Below, piece after piece: positions 25,822-37,888 of a stretch of 64,000 nt of DNA. Position numbers and translations under genes: made by a program. Source of the stretch: Clavelina lepadiformis (lineage: Eukaryota; Chordata; Ascidiacea; Aplousobranchia; Clavelinidae); contig NC_135247.1 in NCBI RefSeq assembly GCF_947623445.1, positions 15,316,501-15,380,500 on the forward strand, given 5' to 3'. Below the pieces are notes generated by a model. That model saw nothing but the letters and a program-made list of their open reading frames with translations, ran no database searches and had not been told where the DNA came from. Position 1 is the first letter of the stretch. Each line of letters starts with the position of its first letter.

Positions 25822-26107
25822 TGGCTTAGTGTTGCACATTATCACTGTATTCTTATAAAACAAGTTTTAATCTTCTTTGGTTTGTTTTCTGCTTGATTTG
25901 ATTTACATGAAATGCTTTATAAATGACTGTCAGTGTTGTGGAAAATATATTGGAATGAGTTAGCACTAAGCACCTGAGGCATAATTAAGCACACCCTTTA
26001 GAAATACAGCAATACAATATTTAAATGTAGTTAATATTCATCATGATCACACGCATTAGCACTTATAATATAAATAATTAATTGAACCGTTAATGACTGG
26101 GGGTTTG

Positions 26108-27137
26108 TCACTGATTGTTGTGGTGGTAGCCAAGATTTTCAGCTAATTTATAGGAATGAAATACAACCACCATATCATTGGAACCAGAGACATCTTCATC
26201 TTCCGGTGGGCGGCATGTCATTGCGCCAACTGTCACTGATCCAGTGGTAGGCATGTGCGCAATTCGTACAAATCCATAATCAACTCCATTTTCACTTGTT
26301 TCCACCACATAACTCTGACCTTGCCTGCAGCAAACAAATCATTGGTTGTTGGCTGTTTCATAGGTCATTCTATGCATACTACTAGTACTCTATTCACTAG
26401 CTTCTGATGTTTGCATGACTTGTGAACAGGCTCAAAGTAAGTTTCGTAGTACACATGCAATTACCGATACACTCTTATGTAAACGTCTTTGCCCTCTGGC
26501 CATGGAATGGACGCTTTAGACCAGTCAGAAAAATCTCCACGTGTCACAACCACGCTTTGCCAAGTTTTGCCTTCAGCAAACTCAACTCCTGCTTTTAACC
26601 AAGTTGTCTCATCTTGACCAACAAACAAACCAGCTTGGTCAAATTTTACCTGGAAAAATTTTTAGCTTGCTAGTTAAAGATTGTATTGTTTATTTTTATG
26701 CAACTAGCTGGATTACATGTACTAAAAATGCAAGTTAACAACCTGACAACTTGTTACGTAAACAAAAATATTCTGATAGCAACACTGACAAATGGAAAAT
26801 ACCTTGGGATTGAATGTAAAGTGGGCTTCAGCCATGAACATTTTCTCTATAATGTCACTTCCCAACACATGTCCATTATAAGCTTGCAATACAGGATCAT
26901 AATATGTGTTTTTCCAAAAGTCGGTCTGAAAATTTGGTAAAACACCAAAACTGCAACAAGAAAACAGAAATCTCTGTCAAAAACCTTGGAGTTATGTAAC
27001 AAAACTATACTAAATTTCTGGTAAACGTACCCATCTCCTTGAAGGGAGTATCTTTTTGGGGGTCCTCCAACCATCCATTTTAGCTGATGTGGGATTTCAT
27101 TCACTTCATGAAAATTTGCATCAATCCATGATGACAT
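26108..27137 (-). CDS. DUF1349 / Ree1-like (concanavalin A-like fold) protein
   Basis: Four exons on the minus strand: 27031-27137, 26803-26950, 26465-26649 and 26108-26324 give a 218-residue product with all phases consistent. Recognisable family blocks are [10 protein letters not shown] near residue 42, the core [24 protein letters not shown] near residue 86, [14 protein letters not shown], and [24 protein letters not shown] near the C-terminal end. Together these match DUF1349, named after yeast Ree1 (regulation of enolase) and folded like a lectin-type beta sandwich. Molecular function in animals is not established. No signal peptide or membrane segment is seen, so it is probably cytosolic. 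It converges on PFK with 286 bp between the two stop codons; the neighbour being a glycolytic gene is probably coincidence. Confidence 0.88.
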
Positions 27138-27999
27138 TGTTATACTTAATTTTATGCTTACTAGTGCACAATTCAAAGTAGAAAAATAAAAATAGTCATA
27201 CTTTCCAGGTAATGGTGATGTACTAATAGCCAAAAAATTATTTCATGGCGACTGCACAGAAGAAATTGATGTTTCACACTCAACAAAGTCTACAGTCTAC
27301 ACACACCCAACGTTGGGACTCAATTAATATCTGGGCTGTTAACACTTAAAAGGTTATGTACGATTGTAACCTACAGATGTAACATGTTTAACCATTCAGG
27401 GTTTTCATGTTACAAAGCTCATTGGTTAATCAGCACCAGCACAATAACTAACATTTTAAGGTATTCCTAATGGTTCCCAAAAAATTGCACCCATGCAAAA
27501 TTGTCATCCGCAATAAGCTATGCCTATGCTAACTGCTGATAATAATGCACTTTGCTTTCTTCTATAAAAGTAAAACATACAGATATCTAAACCTTTAATG
27601 ATGAGCAATATTGTATAGTTTATTTTTCACTATTGATTGTGTGGAGCAAAAAATACGACGCTAACCTTGCTGTAGCATAATATAACAAGAGATAAATTAA
27701 CAAAAATTAATAAACAAAAAAGGCAGCAAAACCATAGAGCTTAAAATGTGAAAGGTGCTAACAAACCAAGATAAAAAGTGCGATTCCACATTTATACCTA
27801 GCTGCTATACTGTGGTTACCATAAGTCTGTGATAAATATATCAATTAATGTTATATAAAATTGTGTACGACATAGAATTCTCATCTATCGAATCAGTGAA
27901 GCATAACACTGCGTGACGTAATCGATTGCTTCCCTGTTACTGTGCGTGCATTACGAGTTATCACTTATCAGTCGTATGTTCAACGCCGCAACATGTCTG

Positions 28000-28190
28000 T
28001 ATGCTGTTGCTGTCACAATGTTCTATCTTGATTTATTCGTTCAATGAAGCTTCAATATAATCAGAAAATAAAGTTGTCGAGGTGTACAATTAATTCTAAG
28101 ATTAAGAAAAGCATACAACGACCTGAGACTCATTTACCATCGAGGACATTAAACAATTCAACAAACAAAATTGTAATTGAAGTGGTCGCC
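28000..28190. repeat. Dispersed repeat, relative of 61225-61560
   Basis: Runs such as CTTCAATATAATCAG, CAAGGTG/CGAGGTGTACAATTAA and CAACGACCTGAGACTCAT recur in the same order and orientation near 61260-61560 with insertions. This marks a dispersed repeat family whose type I cannot name. Confidence 0.65.
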
Positions 28191-28542
28191 CTTACAGGAT
28201 AAGGACCGACAAACAATCATTTCATTACAAGTCCATAATAGTGACACCATAGTAAATATTATAGCAAGATAATATTTTACGTTTTCACCTACTGACTTAA
28301 ATATTTCAGCACAGTATCTTGCTTACGTTATTGTTAATGTAAGAAATTATAAATTATTAATTTAACTTTACCATAATACCACAACGTTTTCAATCTACGC
28401 AGTCCCCATTTCTGTAGCCCGCATTGTGTTGTTATCAAATTTTGCAATCTGTTATTTGCAAAAATAACAAAAATCACATCTGTTTCATAGCTGGGTATTC
28501 CCCAAGACCAACACCTATTCTGCAATGATCATAATTAAAAAT

Positions 28543-28871
28543 TAGGGCAATTGCTTTTTGACCTTTTTCATGTAAAAAGTGAAATTTTTTGACAAATTTT
28601 AACCTAAAAGTCTTTTTCTTGTCAAATTGGCAGTTACTGGTTTACCGCTACACTCTTAGGCTAGGCCTAGCGCAGGCAACCACGAAAACTCAGTTAGAGT
28701 TAACATTATTTATGACGAACATTACGGCTCTTAAAAGATTTGCCTAATTTTGCCACTTAGTTTTGGCAACAACTCCCTAAAACCATTGCATTTTTGGATG
28801 TATTCCTAACTTTAAATATTTTTGTCAAATTTGGTCCTAAACATAATTTTTGACCAAAATTAATTGCCCTA
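28543..28871. mobile_element. Small inverted-repeat element (TAGGGCAATT ends)
   Basis: The left end starts TAGGGCAATTGCTTTTTGAC and the right end finishes AATTGCCCTA, its reverse complement over 10 bases, with a looser inverted match (GGTCAAAAA) just inside. AT flanks both sides, which could be a two-base target duplication. About 329 bp, no coding potential; a MITE of undetermined superfamily. Confidence 0.55.
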
Positions 28872-30317
28872 ATCATAATATTGTGATGTGTCATAGTTTA
28901 CACCTGTGGTTGATTGGAATCATGCCTCATGCAATTCTGCAAGTTTTTGGTTGCAAAAATCGTTAGAGCAAATCATCTCACATGCTGGTAGTGATTGGTA
29001 ACATAATGCAAAATTTGACCGAATCAAGCAATTATTATTATTAGACCCACTTTTTCCTTTTCGCTTAATAAGCAAGATATTACAAAATTTAGATTTTTGA
29101 GCCGTACGCTAATTGTAAATAATAAACTCAAGGCTGAAACTTGAGCGACTTTGATTCCAGTTAGACCTACATTCCACTTAGTCTTTGATCAAACTCGTTT
29201 CAGAAAAATTTTTCCATCGTTGTTAGCCTACTTGTTTGTGCCTGGTGGAAGGTCTGAGGAAAGAGAAGGAAGAAGTAGCACGGGTAGCCTACTTCATATT
29301 ATGTCATGTTATAAAAACTAATTGCATTTAACAAAAGTTATTTAATTCCAGAATTCAAAAGTTTCATTTGGTGGCATAACTTTTTGTAGACTCAATAAAG
29401 CAACACATAAGCTAATAAAGCTATAAAAAATATAATAAAGCTATAATAAAAAAGTGAGCAGAACATTTTAATCTGTAGACACAAGTTCATTCGCAAAAGT
29501 TTGGTTTAGTTTGAAACAGCAAATGTTGTTGCTAACAGTTAGGTTATCTTATAAGTTACATGTATAATACGACATCATGGCTGAATTTAAAAGGGTGAAT
29601 ATTTATAGCGTAGTGGGAAAAAATTAACAAATTAGGCTACATAGTCGCTTATAAGTTGTAAATTTAGATAGTATTGCAACTGTAGGTAAAGGTGGTGGCA
29701 CTTTGGTCATTTTTTGAATTTATAGCCTATTATAACTTAAATGCTATAAACTTTTTAAAATATTTTCCTCAATAAAGGAAGTTTTTTTCCAAAAACATTG
29801 CAATGTTAAGACAACAGAAAGCAAAAACGTCTGCAGAGAAACATGTTAGGAGTGATCTAAGTCCGTACTCTCGCCGGAAGTTGTGTGATTTCGGACAAAG
29901 TTAGGAGTAGACCTACTTCGAACGTCATGCTGTACTTAACCGGCGATTATAACGGCTAGCCTAATAACTTGGCAACTTATTTGGTAATGGAAATAATTTA
30001 TTAAACATTGAGTAAGTATAGTAATATATTTAATATAGTAAATATATAGTAAATATTAATATAGGTGCGAGTCTATTTTGTTCATATGATCGTTATGTGC
30101 TGAAATGCGGCAATTATAAAACTTTTGAAACAACCATACCGGACCGGACCTGAAAAGCCTGGTCCGAGTTACAACTCTGTAGCAGAGTGACTTGCAAGAG
30201 CACTCAACTAAAAATGTGGATATATATTTTCGATGTCTGTTGCTGGAGAACGGAGTAAGCTGCAGAATAAATTTAAGATTTCGTTTGAAATAACGCCGAT
30301 CAAGATTATCACATTGT

Positions 30318-30323
30318 TTTATT
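30318..30323 (-). terminator. Candidate poly(A) signal of SLC22 copy A
   Basis: AATAAA on the minus strand about 220 bases past the stop codon. The same hexamer in the same context is conserved in copy B (37663-37668), which raises its credibility. Confidence 0.5.
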
Positions 30324-30542
30324 TGGAAGAAAACAACAAAGCATGTTCTAATTTTAGTGCATATATGTATTGCCTATATATCAATGAAGTTATAATCATT
30401 AATCAATAAAAAGACATGTTTGTATGATTAAAATGAATGGGCATATTGTTCAAATAGCCTAAACACATAATGATTGTCATTAGGCCTATATTTTACTAAG
30501 CATATTCAAATCTTGGTTGACATTTCTTCACATGTTGAATTT

Positions 30543-33500
30543 TCATAACCGGACAGGTCCAGTTCGCTTCTGTAAGGTAAAAATGAAAAAGTCAATTTAG
30601 TTAGTTAAGTTGTCATAAAAGTCAGTTAAGTTGTCAAAGAAGTAATTACATGAGGTGATCGATAACTACTGGCCTATCTAGTCATGCGCTTAAAAAGAAC
30701 TTAATTCTAAATGGTCAGAGAAAAGTGTCAAAACAGAATGTGCTTACACTTGCTTATGCTTCTTCCAGTTCTTGTAAAACTCCTCTGCTTCCTCCGGTGT
30801 TTCCATCATGGGCACACCGTTTGTTTCAGGTAAAAACAAGGACAAAATACCAGCAGCAATTCCTAAACCGAAATATTATAAATAAACTTATATTTTTCAG
30901 ACTTCATGATTATAACCGCTTTGTGACAAAATCAATCTTTAGTTGCTGTTGCTAATGCATCTTATAAAGTCATTTTTATACTTGCCAAAGGTATAGTTGC
31001 TGACACCGGCAGCGATTCTTATTTTTATTACAACCGAAATGAAACGGTGAGGCCTACGCTTTGAGTTTAATAATTTTTAAACTTTTGGTTCTTCTTCCGA
31101 AAAAGATTCTCACTCTAAAGTTTTAGCACTCACCAAATACACCAAATATGGTATTGGGAAGCCAACTGACATAATCTTGGAGTGAAATTATGTAAGGTGC
31201 CACTATTCCTCCTATTCTTGCCGCAAAAGAACCTACTCCTACTGCATTGCTTCTGAACAGATAAACAACAATTTATAAAAATAATATTACTAACATAAAT
31301 TACTTTAAAAATATAAGTTACATTTTATTATGTCACCTCAACACAGTTGGAAAGAGTTCTGACGTAAAATTGTAAATGATCGCAAAAGATCCCGAAATTC
31401 CGACTTTACCAATAAAGGAGAAAACGACACCGAGCGTAATTAAAGCTGCAGAGAGACCAAATCACAAAAGTTAGCCAATAACATTAATTTAAAAGGTTTA
31501 ATTCAAGAGTGTTGTTATTTGTCTTACATTCATTGTCGTCAGCATATACGTTGACGATCACACTTGCTAGAAGTCCTAAACCAGCCACCAACAAACTTGC
31601 ACACAAAAGAATTCTTCTCCCAATTCTGTCCATGAAAATTATGCAGATGATGTAGGATGCAATTTCCATTACACCATCTACAAACAAAAACGTTTTATCA
31701 TGGTATTCAATATGAAAATGTTAACAATACCATCTTGTAGGCCACTATTTAATAATTGCATTGCGGCTACATCATTCTATTGTAAATATTAATACTAACC
31801 TATGTACTGTATATAGCAATAATTATATAAAAGTTATACTGGTTGACACGAGTAAATCTCACTTAGCGTATTGTTGACGAACAGATCTCCAGCCAAAGCT
31901 CCGGCATTCAATGACACACCATAATAAACCAAGCTATTTACAAGCCTACAAAACAAATTTATTTAAATCGGTTATAAACCATACCAAGATTCAAAAATCT
32001 GACTTACGGTATTTCAATATTGATCAACGATTTTTACTAACCAGTTAAACATGACGTTTAGGGTCACCAATGTAGTGGCTTTCGTTTTGAACAAATCCAG
32101 TGATGTATATTTGACTGAAGTTGCATTGGAAGTGTCGGTTGAAATCTGTGAAGCAGTACAGTAGATTACAACGTGGAAACGGATGTGTCTCGGGAATGAC
32201 ATATTTGGCTTGTCTTGATTTATTGGAATTACTTTTACCTGTTTTTCTGCTTCTTTGGCACGTTCCCAAATCTCGTCAGTTAGTTCCACTTTGTTGATGC
32301 GGGCCAGGAGCTTTGAAACCTTTATACCTTGTTTATCTTTTTTCTTGATAAAAAGCCATCTTGGCGATTCTGGGATAATCAACGCGATTAAGAGGAAGGG
32401 AAGACTCAGAAGAGTAGAGACAAACTGAAACATAAAAGAGCGAAGTTATTTCCAAAAGCATTTTTACAAAGTGGTAAAGCTTACCCATTTTTAGCCTACA
32501 GTTATTTCATGCCAATCTCTCCAGTTGTAAGCAATTCCACCCATAATCATGTATCCAAGTGCAAAGAACGTTTGATAAAACATGCCAAAAAATGTTCTCC
32601 ACTTCATTCCCACTATCTCCATGACTATATTATTAAAACAAAGACATTTTGACATACACACTTACAGCTCCTGCTGACGTTGAAAGTTTTACAAAGATAT
32701 AACCTCAATAAATAATCTCACTGTAGACAAATGTCCCAATAGTAGTCCCATAACCGAACGCTGCTATGGCCGTTCTCAAAACAATGTAAAGTGCGACGGA
32801 TCGGCTGAAAGCGAGCCCGAACATACAGCCCAGAAAACCAACGCAAGTGAGCAAACTGCACAATTTGCGTCCGAAACTATGAAAGAAACAACAGAACAAT
32901 ATTTCATCAATATATGTTATGCTCATTTGTGGTACTACCGAAAATATATCTCCACACGGAGTACAAGCCTACATTCAAAATACGTTTATTTTTGTAATCA
33001 GAAAATAAAGAAAATATAAAATAAAAGCTAGCCTATGAGTTAGAAAGTCTTCAATAGTTGAGAAATAGATGTTAAAAGTGAACTTACGCATCTGCAAAAT
33101 TTCCGAAAACAATTGATCCTATTAGGAAACCAACGTAGTACATTGACGTTGCAACCGTGTTTAAATATTTGTCGCCGCAAATTAAGTTAAACTGAAACAC
33201 AAAGCAAGCATCCTGCATTTTTGCAACCCTAAACAAATTAACCATTAACGCGTATAAAGGTTACCTCTGTTACCACAGTTTCCGTGAAGATTGATCTATC
33301 ATAGTGGTATCCATTGTCACATTTAACTGTTGAAGCTGATTGATTCACGCAACTTAGTGTCCCATCACATGTGTTAAGGTCGTAATTGTATCTTGAAACA
33401 GAAGTCAAAGTTATCTGCATACTGCATCATATTGTATAATAGTTGTAAATAAATAATGTTCGAGAACAGGATTCATCAGGAAGAATTAAAGATATTCTAA

Positions 33501-34128
33501 ATCTTTAGATTCAACTTTAATCTCGCATATACTGATATCTCCATGCAAAAATATCCTGCGTAAAGAATAAAAGCGCTTATGTGTAAAATTTTGAGGTCGA
33601 ATAACTGTATAGTTATATACCAAGTTGTATCTTCACCTGTAACATCCGTTGTATTCATCACTAGCAGAATCGTAAGGCGTAGTAAAATTCAAGATATCCA
33701 CTTCTGTTAGATTTGGATACACCGTACTATTGTCCAAGGGTGGTACATTACACCTAAGAATATAGTTTTAACCTGAAAGCAGAAACACTTTTTTACGCAA
33801 GTCTCCCATGGAAAATCGGTAATAGATGTTTTGGATTTGCGATATTACATACTCGCTAAATATATGTGTGTACATAAAGCTGCAACTCATTGACTCGTAT
33901 AAGCTGTTTTCATCAAATTTGTTTTAAATCTCTTAACACCAGTTATGCATATTCAAATCTAACCTCGAATGAATCAACTTACCTTACGTCGGGAGTGTAT
34001 GCTATAAATACGGTTGCTAAGCTATTAAAGCCGGCAATCAAGTTGAAGTAACTCCATAGAACACAAATGAGGATTTGCACTGGTCCTATCTGTCCCAAGG
34101 CTTCTAGAATAACTTCAAACTGGACCAT
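30543..34128 (-). CDS. SLC22-family organic ion transporter, copy A (complete)
   Basis: Fourteen exons on the minus strand, from the start at 34128 to the stop at 30543: 33983-34128, 33637-33753, 33265-33391, 33088-33191, 32722-32876, 32500-32624, 32239-32424, 32042-32145, 31863-31945, 31528-31677, 31337-31445, 31134-31252, 30750-30862, 30543-30569. They encode 554 residues, normal for SLC22. The protein begins MVQFEVILEALGQIGPVQIL, as SLC22 transporters do. It has a Cys-rich extracellular loop at about residues 45-140, GNFADAFGRK at about 160-169 between membrane helices 2 and 3, PESPRWLF at about 275, and DRIGRR at about 399. These fit a 12-helix major facilitator of the plasma membrane. 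Substrate (organic cation, anion or carnitine) cannot be told. A short last exon adds KRTGPVRL; without that splice a stop follows two codons later. Copy B lies next in tandem. Confidence 0.95.
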
Positions 34129-35273
34129 TTCGACAGCTAAAATATAACCATAGCAGGAAGCAATGATACAGTTGCACCTAATAATAAATGTTCAATAAAA
34201 TTTTACTTAGCTATCTTTTTTGCATCTACTTATAGCGAGTGTTTTAGCTTCACAAATTTTCTGCACTGAATTGTCTTTACACGAAGCGTTAGTTTTTCTT
34301 TGACAAACTACAACTATTCTTTAAAACTGCAGTGCCCTTGATAGTTAGGACAGAGCTATATAATGCAATACAGTCTGATGGCTGTTTTGTGTTGACCCTT
34401 TCCATAAAAACACATTCATCGCTTAATTGCTACGCAAACAGCTTTGAGTTTTTCAAATGTTTGCATAAACTTTCCAACAAAAGAAACCCAACACCTATAA
34501 CCTAGTTGTAAAACGATTGTAAGCAATCAACATGGAAACCAATAAATGTACCATTGTCAGTATTACAGCAGCGTTTTTCACGTTTGAAGATGATCGTGGG
34601 CAGACATTTTGGAAGAACAGTGCGGATATAGTGTGGATAAAAATTACACTAAATGTAATTTAATATCTCGTTTTTTACAGGTTTTCATACTTGTAATTTT
34701 TTGAAGTTATTATTCATTTTGGTATATTTGTAAAATCAAGGCAATTTTTTCTAAAGAGCGAAAACAATAATAATATTTTGTTTACAAATACGGACAAAAT
34801 TCTTGCTTTCTGCGCTCCACAAGTTCAAATATAGGTATTATATTGAACTTAAAAGTTTTTTATATTGTTGTAGAAAGAATGTCAAACAAACTGAATTGAC
34901 AAACTATACAATTGTTTAACAAAACAAGACAAAAGATTTTGAGACATCGTCTTGCAAATATTGCTATAAATACTTAAGAGACGGTGAACTAGGAAGATCT
35001 CAAGACGAATTGGATTTGCACGCTCTCAAATATTTCTTTCACCTTTTGCTGCCAAATAAAAGTGGAGCAAGATCCTGAACAATTGATGAGTGCTGACTTG
35101 TGTTATTTAACGAAGTGCTCCTTAATCTTTTTCCGTTGCGACCTAAATTCTTGGCCTAAAAAACCTTGGTAACCCACTTCATCGTAACACTTGTTGGTCA
35201 TTAGCGTTTTACATTTTTAAAGTAAGTTTAATGAATCTTACCACAGAGACACAGACTGCATGAAGATAAAAAC

Positions 35274-35642
35274 TCGTTAGAAGTCCCCAACCATCTACCA
35301 ACAATTAAACTTGCAGACAGAAAAATTCTTATCCCAATTCTGTCCATGAAAATTATGCAAATGATATATGATGCAATTTCCATTTCGCTGTCTACAAACT
35401 ACGTACTATGTAGGCTACAATGGACGTATTTTCATGATATCCTACAAAAACTCATGTATAACAGTTGTCACGGAGTTTGTAAATGCTATAAAGCTAACTT
35501 GTTTTTGGAATAACACATTGGTTTACATAACGTTTCACTGTATTGGAAATGTGTTCACCTGTTTGTTTTCTTCTTTGGCATTTTCGCAAATCCATCCAGT
35601 TAGTTCCATTTTATTGATACTTTGTGGAGAGCTTTTGTAACC
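35274..35642 (-). pseudogene. SLC22 pseudogene fragment (relics of two exons)
   Basis: Two diverged pieces of the neighbouring SLC22 genes lie in the same orientation as those genes. 35559-35642 matches the exon ending before ISTDTSN (copy B 39536-39721), and 35274-35399 matches the exon coding NGVMEIASYIICIIFMDRIGRR (copy B 38819-38968). The intervening exons that should lie between are missing, and both pieces carry substitutions and small indels. This is a remnant of a third minus-strand copy or of an aborted duplication. Confidence 0.8.
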
Positions 35643-36216
35643 AGACTACCTACAACTAAGGCCGCACATTGCACATGCAGATAACACTGTTTGATTAAAA
35701 ACGCGTCTTATATAACTGGTCAATCATTCATCACTTGGGAAATATTTAAAAACACTGTCCAATGTGACCACTACATTCGCCGAATAGCATTGCAACAGCA
35801 ATTTTCCATTGATTTAATATGCGCTTGAAGTATGCTTGAACACCAACAACCCCCCGGTAATGTGGCATCCCCGCATAGTTTTTTGAAAACGGTTTTGCCA
35901 ATTATTCGTTAACGAAAAAAGACAGACAATTTTGTTTACATTTTTCGGAATCAGCATGTTTTTGCCTTTTTTTTTAGAAAATTGGTTGACAATGACTTCA
36001 GTTCCCTTTACCGTTTCGTTGAGAAAACAAACAAACTAACAACAAACATTGACAGTTCGGTTCTGGTACTGTGATGCTCAGCTAGGCTATCAGGGTTTAA
36101 TGAACGCGTTTATCAATGGAGTCAGACTAACAAACAATTGATCAAGCAATAATTAACAACAATCAACCCCAACAAGTACACGTTTAGTTAACACACTCTC
36201 ATTGTTACACAATTAA

Positions 36217-36680
36217 GTGTGTTGTTTGTGATTGTGTCACAAAAAGAGCAGCTTTTTCCAACACTGTTGAAGTTGAAGCGACACGCTGAAAACTTGGTTA
36301 ATGAAATACTTCCTTGTACAGTGAGCCGTCTCAGTTACAATGACATCACAAAATAATCTTTTGAGCAAAGTCGAAGATGTTGCAGACAATGCAAGTACAT
36401 TCTTGCACTTTCAACAGCTATATTTGTTAGGAAATAAACTACTAGTTAAGTCTTCATACCAAACAAAAACTCAACGTATAAGAGTACAATTGGCATCATA
36501 TATTTCAGTGTTCATATCCTTTTCCAGGTTCTCCAACACACCAAGTATGTACTTCCTCATTTAGGTCGATTTTACTTAATATCAACATTCATTGATTGAA
36601 AATGGCGTACGAATGTGGATGTAGTGGGAAGAACAACGAGGTTACATAGCTAAGTATTTAGAATTATATATAATATATTG
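36217..36680 (+). pseudogene. SURF4 pseudogene fragment (promoter-proximal region, exons 1-2)
   Basis: Collinear with 45648-46105 of the intact SURF4 gene: upstream sequence (GTGATTGTGTCACAAAAAG), exon 1 starting at ATG 36340, intron 1, and exon 2. Because the intron is retained it arose by DNA duplication, not retrotransposition. It is broken. The donor after exon 1 has changed from GT to GC (AATGCAAGT). In exon 2 the reading frame meets TGA at 36597-36599 where the intact gene reads FIEDG, and a TAG replaces a codon downstream. Later SURF4 exons are absent; the similarity ends near the AT-rich repeat. Confidence 0.92.
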
Positions 36681-36745
36681 CAATATATATATATACAATA
36701 TATACAATATATACAATATATATACAATACAATATATTACAATAT
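36664..36745. repeat. AT-rich simple repeat (ATATACA-type)
   Basis: Iterations of AATATATACA with variants. It sits exactly where the SURF4-derived fragment stops and the duplicated SLC22 flank begins, so it may mark a duplication breakpoint. Confidence 0.8.
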
Positions 36746-37662
36746 CTGCAGAGCAACATGTTAGGAGTGGTCTAAGTTCGTACTCTCATCGGAAGTAGTG
36801 TGACTTCGGACAAAGTTAGAGTCTATTTCTGACGTCATGCACAATATACTTAACAGGCAATTATAGCCTAATAAGTAATAACTTGGTAGTTGGTACTTTG
36901 AGTAAATATAGGTTACCAATATATGTGTAGGCCTATGCTTCATTCATAGTCATTGTGTTTAACTGCGGCAACGGTCGGTTGATCTTCTCCACTCGGTTGG
37001 GAGACAAAAGTACTGCTCCTAGGTTATAAGAAATTGCCTTTGGCTTGTTGTGTACGCGGACAAAAGATGCTCTAAGAGAAGATGCTACGAAATAAAGTGC
37101 GTAATATGCACCCTTTAAGACGTTTAAGTTATTTTTGGGTTGCATAACGGCATCGCTGAACTCTCACAAAAAGTGTCACAGTTTCACTCACGCATAGATG
37201 TTCTCTGACATAAGAACATATAACTTTTATAATGCTGTGACAAATTTTCACGCTTTTTTGCTCTAAATATAAAAATTTGAAATACGTATGAGAAGGTTTT
37301 TTCGTGATATCGTGTCATTTTGAAAGTTTGGATTAATCGGAATAAGACAAATTTTATGAACTTGATTTTCTGAAAGTTTATCTGTGATGCAAAAGTTGCT
37401 TAATTGTTTCTTTAACAAAGGTTAAATTAACCGGTGATGGTCCTGGACAATGGAAAATTGATTGGGACGTGATGTTGTAAATTAAAATCTGAATAGCCCA
37501 AGGCTATCTATTCAACCTAGTCTCATACAAAGCGTTAATTATGGCAGTTCACAAATAAAAATGTAAATATATTTCCCATCTATGTTGATTGAGAGCAAAG
37601 TTAGCTGCTAAAAAAATATAAGTTTCTGCTTGAAATAACGTGGACCAAGATATTCATATTGT

Positions 37663-37668
37663 TTTATT
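37663..37668 (-). terminator. Candidate poly(A) signal of SLC22 copy B
   Basis: AATAAA on the minus strand about 220 bases after the stop codon, at the position homologous to the hexamer downstream of copy A (30318-30323). Confidence 0.5.
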
Positions 37669-37888
37669 TAGACGTAAACCTTAAGATTTTAGTGTGTATT
37701 TTTGTTTATATATTATTTTAGTAAAGTTATAATCATTAATCAATAAAAAAGACAAATTTGTGCATAATTAAAATAAATGGACATATTGTTTAAATAGCCT
37801 ATAAACAATTTCTACATTATAATTGTCATTGTTTTCTACTAAGAATGTTTAAATTTTGGTTGACGACATTTCTTCGCATGCCGAATTA

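Larger units (their letters stand above)
27138..30542. other. Intergenic region upstream of the DUF1349 gene and downstream of SLC22 copy A
   Basis: No gene was recognised. It contains the 5' flank of the DUF1349 gene, a dispersed repeat at about 28000-28190, an inverted-repeat element at 28543-28871 and, from about 29830, the 3' flank that is duplicated with 36745 onward. Short AT-rich simple sequence lies near 29400-29450 and 30010-30065. Confidence 0.6.
29830..34560. repeat. Segmental duplication, copy A (contains SLC22 gene A)
   Basis: Similarity to about 36745-41860 runs through the 3' flank (ACATGTTAGGAGTG at 29843 and 36759, with the following 100-plus bases), the whole 14-exon gene including introns, and the upstream region to the phrase GGAAACCAATAAAT near 34535 and 41838. 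Both copies are in the same orientation, so this is a tandem segmental duplication separated by about 2.2 kb of unrelated sequence. Boundaries are approximate. Confidence 0.85.
34129..37888. other. Spacer between the two SLC22 copies
   Basis: It contains the duplicated upstream flank of copy A (to about 34560), relic SLC22 exons (35274-35642), a broken SURF4 copy (36217-36680), an AT-rich simple repeat (36664-36745) and the duplicated 3' flank of copy B (from about 36745). I see no intact gene. Confidence 0.7.
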
